Positions 17,740 to 24,100 of a DNA stretch of 64,000 nt are shown piece by piece (position 1 is the stretch's first letter; each line of letters starts with the position of its first letter). The stretch comes from Bifidobacterium sp. GTDB lineage: Bacteria; Actinomycetota; Actinomycetes; Actinomycetales; Bifidobacteriaceae. Below the pieces are notes generated by a model that was given only the letters and a program-made list of their open reading frames with translations, made no database searches and was not told the DNA's origin. Where the stretch lies: NCBI RefSeq assembly GCF_022647885.1, contig NZ_JALCLM010000001.1:1054001-1118000 (forward strand), in the 5' to 3' direction. The position numbers and the translations under genes were made by a program.

Positions 17740-19101
17740 TCATGGGGTGACTACGGTGATATTCGGATAATCGTTGAGGTCCTTTGTCATGGTTCCAAGC
17801 CCCATCTGTGCGCTGAGCCAATCAATAGCTGGGGGAAGAGCAGTTTTTACGGTGTTCCAATCATGCCCTGAATGTGCGGTCACCACCGTTTTTACTGTCA
17901 TTCCAGCCTCAACCCCTGCTCGGCCTATGGCATGAATATTGCCGGTCGATCGTGAATCTTGGTCGCCTGCGACGCTGAACATGGTTTGTGTAGAAGGTGC
18001 ATGCTGTTGAATTGCCACAATAGGAATTTGTTCTTTATAAGCCTTTTCATCGCCGTTAAAGTAGCGGTTTATCATCTCTTCACGAGAACCCTGAGTAGGT
18101 GCAATTTCGCCGTCAATGGGGAGCATATGTCCATAGAGTTTAGGATGGCGTGGCCCTAGTTGAGTTGCACAAGTGCCGCCTTGTGAAAAGCCTCCAATAC
18201 CCCATTGGTCCGTGGCAGTCGAGACAGGGAGTTCTTTGGTGATCCAGTTGGTCACATCCACTGTGAGATAGGTTTCAACATTGCCAACAACCGGCGAATT
18301 GATGCACAAGCTGTTGTTTCTGGTTGAACCATTTTGATCTGGTGAAACCACAATGGGGGCTAGCCCGTGGTGCGCACTGGCATATGCATCTAATACCTTT
18401 GAGATATCGCTGGCAGTAAAGAATCGGTCGGGACTTCCTGGTTGACCGCCGAGCATCACAAGCACCGGAAGTTTTGGTGGGTGCGCGCTCAAAGCAGCAG
18501 GTGGCAAGTAGATGTCTGCTGGTCTGGGATTGAAACCTGATTTGGTGCCTGCAATAGTTATGGAGCGCACTTCTCCCTTGTTAGGGTGTGCTGGCGCTTT
18601 ATTCGCTGCAGCGAGGGCATCCCACTGGGCGACGCTCATGCTTGCATGATGCACGGTTTCAAGATTTAGTGTTTTGTACACTGGTACACCAAAAACGCTG
18701 CTAAAGAGAATGAATTCTCCATACACCATATTTACCCTGAGTAGTGTAAATAACACCAGAATTGGTATGGCGATTATGGAAATAACGCGGCGAATACCGT
18801 GATTCATTACCAATACTGCGATGAGATATCCAAGGGAGCCAATTCCCAGACTGATTACAGTGATGACACGGATTCCAAGGCTGACGCCAAAAACAACAAA
18901 TACATCGGAAATGAGCCAGGTTACAAAATAGCCAGCAGCGCCAGATAATAAGCCGATAAGAATCTGCCACAGAATTTTTTTACGATGCTTGGAACCTAGT
19001 TGCATGACGAATGTGGCTAGTAAGACGATAGCAGTAATGAATAACCACAGCGTTGGTAGCCAGCCTCTGAGCAGGTGTATATGCAGCAGCCAATCGATCA
19101 T
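17740..19101 (-). CDS. Membrane-anchored esterase (antigen 85 / esterase D-like alpha/beta hydrolase)
   Basis: A 453-residue protein with four predicted membrane helices in the first ~135 residues, followed by an extracellular alpha/beta hydrolase domain. The oxyanion region LPVLVMLGGQPGSPDRF and the nucleophile elbow GFSQGGTCA place it in the esterase family related to mycolyltransferase antigen 85. The Asp is in AGDQDSRS and the His in HSGHDW. It probably acts on a cell-envelope ester substrate outside the membrane; the substrate is unknown. The start ATG at 19101 has no strong Shine-Dalgarno. It lies upstream of and in line with the MprF-like gene. Confidence 0.8.
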   Translation of the reverse strand: MIDWLLHIHLLRGWLPTLWLFITAIVLLATFVMQLGSKHRKKILWQILIGLLSGAAGYFVTWLISDVFVVFGVSLGIRVITVISLGIGSLGYLIAVLVMNHGIRRVISIIAIPILVLFTLLRVNMVYGEFILFSSVFGVPVYKTLNLETVHHASMSVAQWDALAAANKAPAHPNKGEVRSITIAGTKSGFNPRPADIYLPPAALSAHPPKLPVLVMLGGQPGSPDRFFTASDISKVLDAYASAHHGLAPIVVSPDQNGSTRNNSLCINSPVVGNVETYLTVDVTNWITKELPVSTATDQWGIGGFSQGGTCATQLGPRHPKLYGHMLPIDGEIAPTQGSREEMINRYFNGDEKAYKEQIPIVAIQQHAPSTQTMFSVAGDQDSRSTGNIHAIGRAGVEAGMTVKTVVTAHSGHDWNTVKTALPPAIDWLSAQMGLGTMTKDLNDYPNITVVTP

Positions 19102-19550
19102 CTAATCCCCCCAATGAATCTCTAACGGCCCGCGTCGCTTTGATGTTGGAGCAGACCAACCTCGAAGTCGCATGGAGCGGTTGCAATCTGAAATTGCTGT
19201 GCTTCGCTCTCGAATTCCGTCTGTTAACGGTACTCGTTTGTCGGTGTAGGGCAATCAGCCTTGCGAATGACTTTCTGAGCCGCGTTCAGTTTCGCGCACT
19301 GGCTATAAGCGCAATGGCGGAGGGATTGCAAGGTCGCTATAGCAGTTATAGCTGTAACAATCGAAGGCAAGATTTGAAGAATTACCAGTTGGCACACATA
19401 CAAAAAGCACCTCGATTCAGTGTGAAAACTGCTTCGAGATGCTTATGGATATTCATGTGAAAGCGATATATGAATAAGTCGAATTTCAAGAAGGTAATAC
19501 TTGTGAAAGTGGTGCTACACCAGCGCAGTAGAGTGCGCAGTCACGAAGAT
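19102..19550. other. Intergenic region between esterase and the ribosomal protein operon
   Basis: This 449-bp stretch has no convincing gene. On the plus strand a 43-codon open stretch ending at 19231 (… MERLQSEIAVLRSRIPS …) has coding-like codons but no start upstream, so it may be the tail of a lost gene. The right half contains a terminator for the ribosomal operon (separate entry). Confidence 0.4.
19402..19444 (-). terminator. Terminator of the zinc-free ribosomal protein operon
   Basis: On the minus strand AAGCATCTCGA pairs with TCGAGGTGCTT (one mismatch in 11 bp) and is followed by TTTTT. It lies about 105 nt after the rpmF stop, with no gene between. Confidence 0.7.
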
Positions 19551-19718
19551 CTAGAGCTTGAGCTTTCCTTTTCGTGCCGCGGCTGCTAGATGCTGTGGAA
19601 CAATCACATTTTCGCCTTCAGGAGTGCGCACGGTTATTAGCTGTGCTGTTTCTGCCTTCCACTGAGAGCGTCTGGCATGAGTATTAGCCCGTGACTTCTT
19701 ATACTTTGGTAATGCCAT
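19551..19718 (-). CDS. rpmF: 50S ribosomal protein L32, zinc-free form
   Basis: A 55-residue protein, [18 protein letters not shown]... ending KGKLKL. It has the L32 N-terminal KxKxSRANTxxRR signature but none of the four cysteines of zinc-binding L32. It is the last gene of the six-gene block; its ATG shares one base with the rpmJ stop codon. It probably replaces or supplements a zinc-containing L32 during zinc limitation. Confidence 0.93.
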   Translation of the reverse strand: MALPKYKKSRANTHARRSQWKAETAQLITVRTPEGENVIVPQHLAAAARKGKLKL

Positions 19719-19840
19719 CAGCCCTGTCTCGCTTTCAGATTTGGATGCTTCTTATTGATGACGTAAATATGTCCGCGCCTGCGCACAATTACCGAGCCAT
19801 CTTTGCGTGCCAAAGATCGTACAGATGATTTCACTTTCAT
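19718..19840 (-). CDS. rpmJ: 50S ribosomal protein L36, zinc-free (YkgO-like) form
   Basis: A 40-residue protein beginning [16 protein letters not shown] and containing [22 protein letters not shown]. This is the YkgO type of L36, which lacks the C-x2-C ... C-x4-H zinc site. Its ATG overlaps the rpmE stop (ATGA) and its stop overlaps the rpmF start, so translation is tightly coupled. Confidence 0.95.
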   Translation of the reverse strand: MKVKSSVRSLARKDGSVIVRRRGHIYVINKKHPNLKARQG

Positions 19841-20121
19841 GATTCGCTCCCATCGCGCTGTGGTGAGCTTCTGCGGTAACGCTGATTGAATTTCTGCACT
19901 TGTCCTGCCGCATCGAGCACTATATTCTTGCCGGTGTAGAAGGGGTGGCTGGCTGAAGATACTTCCACATTAACTAGTGGGTATTCTTTGCCGTCGTTCC
20001 ATCGCACGGTCGGTAGCGAATCCGCTTTTGCGGCCAGTGTTGAGCGAGTCAACATCATAGTGTTTGCCGATTGGTCGCGGAATACGACATAACCGTAAGT
20101 TGGGTGAATATGTTGTTTCAT
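19837..20121 (-). CDS. rpmE2: 50S ribosomal protein L31 type B (zinc-free)
   Basis: A 94-residue L31 of type [21 protein letters not shown], then [25 protein letters not shown]. It lacks the CxxC zinc ligands of type A L31. A C-terminal Ser/Arg-rich extension ([12 protein letters not shown]) is present. It sits between rpsN and rpmJ in the operon and overlaps rpmJ by 4 nt. Confidence 0.96.
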   Translation of the reverse strand: MKQHIHPTYGYVVFRDQSANTMMLTRSTLAAKADSLPTVRWNDGKEYPLVNVEVSSASHPFYTGKNIVLDAAGQVQKFNQRYRRSSPQRDGSES

Positions 20122-20166
20122 AATTCCAGATTTCTGTAGTTAATAGATTTCAGCAAGTATGTGGTA

Positions 20167-20472
20167 TTACCAGCTGGATTTGGTTACTCCTGGCAATTCG
20201 CCGCGATGAGCCATTTCTCTAAGGTTGATGCGTGAAAGGCCAAATTTTCTTAGATATCCGCGTGGACGGCCATCTATCGCATCCCTGTTGCGTAAACGTG
20301 TTGGGCTTGCGTCGCGGGGGAGTGCGTGGAGTTTAGCCATTGCTTGTTCGCGCTCTTCTTGACTGAGATGAGGGTTAACGCTATCACGTTTATATTGAGC
20401 CCTTCGCTCCGCATAGCGTTCTACAAGGCTTTGTCTGCGTAGTTGCTTATTAATTTTGCTGGTTTTTGCCAT
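20167..20472 (-). CDS. rpsN: 30S ribosomal protein S14, long zinc-free form
   Basis: A 101-residue S14 starting [24 protein letters not shown] and ending [27 protein letters not shown]. This is the long form without the CxxC-CxxC zinc module of the short S14 that actinobacteria normally encode in their main ribosomal operons. Here it is a zinc-sparing paralogue, 18 nt after rpmG. Confidence 0.95.
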   Translation of the reverse strand: MAKTSKINKQLRRQSLVERYAERRAQYKRDSVNPHLSQEEREQAMAKLHALPRDASPTRLRNRDAIDGRPRGYLRKFGLSRINLREMAHRGELPGVTKSSW

Positions 20473-20490
20473 GATATTCTTCTGTCTGTG

Positions 20491-20661
20491 TCAACGTGTT
20501 TCGCGGAAAATAACCCGACGTCGCACAATCGGGTCGTATTTCAAGAGCTCAACTCTATCGGGTGTATTTCTTCTATTTTTTCTTGTGGTGTAGGTAAAAC
20601 CAGTTCCTTCGGTTGATCTCAGGGTGATAACCGGACGAATCTCGCTTGACTTTGAGGCCAT
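20491..20661 (-). CDS. rpmG: 50S ribosomal protein L33, zinc-free form
   Basis: A 56-residue L33: [22 protein letters not shown], then [31 protein letters not shown]. The positions that carry CxxC in zinc-binding L33 are occupied by non-cysteine residues. It is separated from rpmB by 133 bp containing a repeat structure, a much larger gap than between the other genes of the block, so it may have its own transcript start or processing site. Confidence 0.95.
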   Translation of the reverse strand: MASKSSEIRPVITLRSTEGTGFTYTTRKNRRNTPDRVELLKYDPIVRRRVIFRETR

Positions 20662-20720
20662 GACACTTCCTTAATGTTCAACGTTGTTAGGGCGTTCTAT
20701 GGAAAATCCTGGTGTGCACT

Positions 20721-20797
20721 GCGGGTGGCATTGTGTAAATGGCATTGCGTAAATGGTACTGCGGGTGACATTTACACAAATGGCATTTACGCAATCA
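20721..20797. repeat. Compound inverted/direct repeat between rpmB and rpmG
   Basis: ATTGTGTAAATG and ATTGCGTAAATG occur in tandem, followed by their inverted partners CATTTACACAAATG and CATTTACGCAAT. The word ACTGCGGGTG occurs twice on the same strand. The RNA of either strand can fold into alternative hairpins. The location inside the operon suggests partial termination, processing or attenuation between rpmB and the rest. Confidence 0.6.
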
Positions 20798-21034
20798 GAC
20801 TTTCAACTCACCGCGTGACTGTAATTGCGCAACTATGGACTCGATTCCACGGCGGTCAATAGTTTTGATGCCTTTGGCCGAGACTTGCAACGTGATATGT
20901 CGCCCTAGAGAAGGCACCCAATAGCGTTTTTGTTGAAGGTTCGGCTGGAATTTTCTGCGGGTTGCTTGATGGGAATGGGATATGGAGTTGCCGTAGCTGG
21001 CATGAGTTCCGAGAACTTGACATGATTTGGTCAT
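20795..21034 (-). CDS. rpmB: 50S ribosomal protein L28, zinc-free form
   Basis: A 79-residue L28 starting MTKSCQVLGTHASYGNSISHSHQATRR, with PNLQQKRYWVPSLGRHITLQVSAKGIKTIDRRG. It lacks the paired CxxC ligands of zinc L28. It is the first gene of the block. Its promoter (TTGCGA, 17 nt, TATAAT) puts transcription start at or within 1-2 nt of the ATG, so its mRNA is probably leaderless. The Zur-type palindrome fills the promoter spacer. Confidence 0.95.
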   Translation of the reverse strand: MTKSCQVLGTHASYGNSISHSHQATRRKFQPNLQQKRYWVPSLGRHITLQVSAKGIKTIDRRGIESIVAQLQSRGELKV

Positions 21035-21041
21035 GGATGTG

Positions 21042-21070
21042 ATTATAGTAAATGATAACCATTATCGCAA
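21042..21070 (-). promoter_or_regulatory. rpmB promoter with internal Zur operator
   Basis: On the minus strand a -35 TTGCGA (21065-21070), a 17-nt spacer and a perfect -10 TATAAT (21042-21047) lie directly before rpmB. The palindrome lies almost wholly in the spacer and touches the -35. The distance from the -10 to the ATG at 21034 leaves about 7 nt, as expected for a leaderless mRNA. Confidence 0.8.
21053..21067. promoter_or_regulatory. Zur box 1 (shared, bidirectional)
   Basis: TGATAACCATTATCG is a 15-bp near-palindrome with arms GATAA/TTATC. It lies in the 50-bp gap between the divergent rpmB and COG0523-like starts. On the plus strand a perfect TTGACA (about 21018) followed 18 nt later by GATTAT could be the second promoter, with the box just downstream of its start site. 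The same 15-bp frame (TGATA-N5-TATCR) recurs at 22752. Confidence 0.75.
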
Positions 21071-21084
21071 ATAGAGAGTTTGAT

Positions 21085-22707
21085 ATGGACTATTTCCCAT
21101 GTAGTGAGTCTGCGGTACCGAGTTCCGGTGATGTTCAACGTGCTCAGGATGCTGAGCACGTTGAACATGTTTACCGTGCTGACAATAGTGAATCTGTTCA
21201 GCACGCTTCACAGGTCACGCTTGTTAATCAGTTCTGTGATGACAAGGTGTCACCGATGAAATGCTCGGTAGTGCTGCTTACGGGAGTGTGTGAGCAAGAT
21301 CTTGATAGCGCAGTGCTGGGACTTGCGGCAGGCAAGTCAGGGGTCACGGTCCTGAGATATTGGGTGGAAGGTAAGCCGGAAGATTCCGGCAGATTACGCG
21401 TCAGCCGTTCTCCGCGCTTGGTGCAAGAAAACATTTTGCCTGAAGTTATCGAGGGTATAGACAGCAATGCGCATTCGAAGCTGCCTTCTGATTATGACTG
21501 TATTGGTGATGGCCGGATTTCCTTAGATATGGATGATTGTTGCCTGACGTGTACTGTCAAACATGACCTTGGTTCGCTGCTCAGGGAATGTGCTGGAAGT
21601 TGCTCACAGGTGTTGGTGGTGCTTCCTCCTGGAATGGAAGCTACTCCGATTGCTGTCTATCTCAGAGAATTATGTTCACTGGATCAGTCTTTCAATGCTT
21701 TGCTCGAGGGTGCTCAAGAATCTGCCGATGAATCTGCTGTTAACTCTGCTGACCGATTAGGAGAACATGGTACTGGTGTTGGTTCCAGTGCTGCTGCTGA
21801 GGCATCTGACTCATGTGACCTGGATGCCGTCTCAGTTGGCACTATTGCTACTGTGGCCAGTGAAGAGGGCTTGCGACAGAGTTTGTTTGACGATTCACCG
21901 TTTACTATTGACGGAGAGTCTGAGGATGTAGGTGACGATCGCAGTGTGGGGGGTGCCGTTATGCATCTGCTGCATGAAGCGAAGCACCTACTAATGGTAG
22001 ACAGTAAGCAATCGGGGGAGAGTGCCGAAGCTGATCGCAATCAAGGAAATTTTCTAGACTTGCTCCAAATATTGATGCCGGCTGGTGGTGTTGTGCATGG
22101 CAACGTTAGTGCAGTCAATTGCGAGGATTTGATAATTGATGACGACGTTATGCTGCATGCTGAAGACTCTGCACAAGCATTACCAGTAGCTCAAGAAGTG
22201 AGTCAGGTGGATAATGCCGAGAGTATGCATGTGGATGAAGTTCTGCCTGTAACCGTAGGCAGAGAGTCTATGAGTGATGAAGCTATAGAATTTAAAGCCT
22301 TTGGCGCTCATATGTTTGCTCTGAGTGTGAGGACTTCGAGATTGGTACATCCGGGTAGGTTGTCAGACTTTTTGGCCGCCGATCATCAGCCAATGCATAT
22401 TCAAGCGCACTTTAAGGTACCGACTAAACCTTTTTCAACTTTCGTATGGGAATGTGAACCAAACGGTTCTCAAATTGAACAGATTCCAGATTCCTATCTG
22501 CAAGGTGTCCAAAATAACGTTACTGAGTTATTTATGGTGGCTTCTTGTGAAGATGTTAATCAGGATGGGTCAATTCTTGCTCGCTCGATTGAGGACTTGT
22601 TGCTCAACGCAGTTGAGATGAGTCAGGGGATAATTGCATGGATGGGACAGACGGATGAATTCACCAAGTGGGCAGAGGAAGGTCCAGTTGGGGATGAGAA
22701 CGACTGA
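21085..22707 (+). CDS. COG0523/CobW-like putative zinc-trafficking protein lacking a P-loop
   Basis: A 540-residue protein. Near residue 150 it has DDCCLTCTVKHDL, corresponding to the CxCC-T-V/I-R-x-D-L metal-binding motif of COG0523 GTPases. Near residues 402-432 is a region like the CobW C-terminal domain (SVRTSRLVHPGRLSDFLAA). The N-terminal beta strand is present (VVLLTGVCEQDLD) but the GxxGxGKT P-loop is absent, so GTP binding in the usual manner is unlikely. A long acidic Ser/Asp/Glu-rich insertion occupies about residues 210-380. I recall actinobacterial Zur-linked relatives that also lack the P-loop. The ATG at 21085 is chosen because the ATG at 21052 lies within the operator. Its place next to the zinc-free ribosomal genes suggests a zinc-limitation role; mechanism unknown. 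Confidence 0.7.
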   Translation: MDYFPCSESAVPSSGDVQRAQDAEHVEHVYRADNSESVQHASQVTLVNQFCDDKVSPMKCSVVLLTGVCEQDLDSAVLGLAAGKSGVTVLRYWVEGKPEDSGRLRVSRSPRLVQENILPEVIEGIDSNAHSKLPSDYDCIGDGRISLDMDDCCLTCTVKHDLGSLLRECAGSCSQVLVVLPPGMEATPIAVYLRELCSLDQSFNALLEGAQESADESAVNSADRLGEHGTGVGSSAAAEASDSCDLDAVSVGTIATVASEEGLRQSLFDDSPFTIDGESEDVGDDRSVGGAVMHLLHEAKHLLMVDSKQSGESAEADRNQGNFLDLLQILMPAGGVVHGNVSAVNCEDLIIDDDVMLHAEDSAQALPVAQEVSQVDNAESMHVDEVLPVTVGRESMSDEAIEFKAFGAHMFALSVRTSRLVHPGRLSDFLAADHQPMHIQAHFKVPTKPFSTFVWECEPNGSQIEQIPDSYLQGVQNNVTELFMVASCEDVNQDGSILARSIEDLLLNAVEMSQGIIAWMGQTDEFTKWAEEGPVGDEND

Positions 22708-22751
22708 TAGCAGTGAATATAGGTAGCGTATTCTCAAAGACACACTACTAA

Positions 22752-22779
22752 TGATAATTAATATCAATAAGTGTATAAT
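22752..22779 (+). promoter_or_regulatory. Zur box 2 and promoter of the metal-binding lipoprotein gene
   Basis: TGATAATTAATATCA (22752-22766) has arms TGATA/TATCA and the same frame as box 1. A perfect TATAAT follows at 22774-22779, so the box covers the -35/spacer region. The predicted 5' untranslated region is about 180 nt, unusually long next to the leaderless rpmB. Its function is not evident. Confidence 0.72.
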
Positions 22780-22963
22780 AATTGTTGTCAACGCAGTGGG
22801 CAGCTCCTTTGCGGCCAGATAGTTTCTTGGTTGATGAAAGTTTATGAGAGTCTAGCTTTCAGATCATAGATCTATGTCGCAGGTTTCAAGACGAGAAGGA
22901 TTGGACCAGGAGCGCGCGCCACTGTATGAACAAGCAAGATGAATATTTGGGAAGTAGGGGACT

Positions 22964-23899
22964 ATGTCGTTATCGGCATTCTTCAATTCAACAAGAGGAA
23001 CAGCAGCAAAGCGTGTGTTAGCAGCTTGTGTTGCCATTGCAGCATTATCGGGGACTGCAGCCTGCGGATCAGCGGCAAACACAGCGACATCGAGTACATC
23101 CTCGGATTCGAAGATTAGTGTTATTGCCAGTATCAATCAATGGGGCTCTGTAGCTCGTGATTTAGGTGGTAACAAAGTTGATGTTACGTCGATTATGACT
23201 AATACCAACGTTGAAGCACATGAGTATGAACCAACCAGCTCGGATATTGCGAAGTTCACGTCAGCAAAGGTTGTTGTGGTGAACGGTGCCGATTACGATC
23301 CTTGGGCTTCGAAAGCAGCATCATCCACAAAGGCAACCTTGGTCAATGCGGCAGAAACGGACGGTAAGAAGTCCGGTGACAATCCGCACGTATGGTTCTC
23401 CGCAGCAGTTCGTAGCTCTGCAGCCGATGCGATTACCAAGGCATATGAGAAGGCCATGCCCGAGCAGAAGAGTTACTTCGCCGGACTTAACACTGAGTGG
23501 AAAGCCAAAGAGCAGAAGCTTGAAGCTACTATCAAACAGTCCAGCAGCAAGCTCAAAGGCACCAATTACGCAGCTACGGAATCGGTTGCTTGGTACTTGG
23601 CTGATGATCTGGGTATGAATGACGTCACTCCAAGCGGTTATGCGCAAGCTTCAGCAAATGAAAGCGAACCGTCGCCAGCTGACATCAAGGAATATCAAGA
23701 GGCATTGGCAACAGGAAATATTAAAATGTTGGTCTTTAACTCGCAGGAAGCCGATTCAGTAACTGACCAAATCACTTCCGCTGCAAAGAAGAACAATGTC
23801 CCAATTGTGAATCTCACCGAGCAGATGCCAAAGCAATATACTGATCTACTCGATTGGATGAATGCTCTGGTTACTTCCTTCGCAAATAGCATTGAATAG
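22964..23899 (+). CDS. Metal (zinc) ABC transporter substrate-binding lipoprotein
   Basis: A 311-residue cluster A-I metal-binding protein. The signal peptide ends in the lipobox LSGTAACG, so it is anchored to the outer face of the membrane. Likely metal ligands are His in NVEAHEYEP, His in DNPHVWFS and Glu in ATESVAWYLADD. The C-terminal half has the LVFNSQEADSVTDQI and NVPIVNLTEQMP segments of the family. The usual long His-rich loop of ZnuA is absent. Zinc is inferred from the Zur-type box; the ligand set alone would also fit manganese. No ATPase or permease gene follows, so it must use a transporter encoded elsewhere. The start ATG has AGGGGA upstream. Confidence 0.85.
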   Translation: MSLSAFFNSTRGTAAKRVLAACVAIAALSGTAACGSAANTATSSTSSDSKISVIASINQWGSVARDLGGNKVDVTSIMTNTNVEAHEYEPTSSDIAKFTSAKVVVVNGADYDPWASKAASSTKATLVNAAETDGKKSGDNPHVWFSAAVRSSAADAITKAYEKAMPEQKSYFAGLNTEWKAKEQKLEATIKQSSSKLKGTNYAATESVAWYLADDLGMNDVTPSGYAQASANESEPSPADIKEYQEALATGNIKMLVFNSQEADSVTDQITSAAKKNNVPIVNLTEQMPKQYTDLLDWMNALVTSFANSIE

Positions 23900-23975
23900 T
23901 AGCCTTAAGCAGGTTGTGATCAGCTCAGTACATTAGTTAAGTACTGTGATTAATTAAGTAATATTGGGTATTCAC

Positions 23976-24043
23976 AACAACCGTAAGGTAATAGATACCT
24001 CGTTGTTTCGAAGCCATGCTTCGTGACTGCGGGGTATTTTTTG
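23976..24043 (+). terminator. Two weak hairpins after the lipoprotein gene
   Basis: AACAAC-N-GGTA pairs with TACC-N-GTTGTT (23976-24007), followed by CGAAGC-CAT-GCTTCG and then a TTTTTT run near 24040. Together these could terminate the lipoprotein transcript before the LtaS gene. Neither stem is strong. Confidence 0.35.
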
Positions 24044-24100
24044 TCAAGAATTAGCAATATAGCGATGCTTTGTCGGGCATCGTTGGGACAATCGGAGACT

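Noticed and set aside
18980-19460. Open frames around the esterase start on both strands, including a 106-codon plus-strand frame at 19140
   Set aside because: The products are low in domain logic and Cys/Leu-rich; they are shadows of the esterase and an intergenic region.
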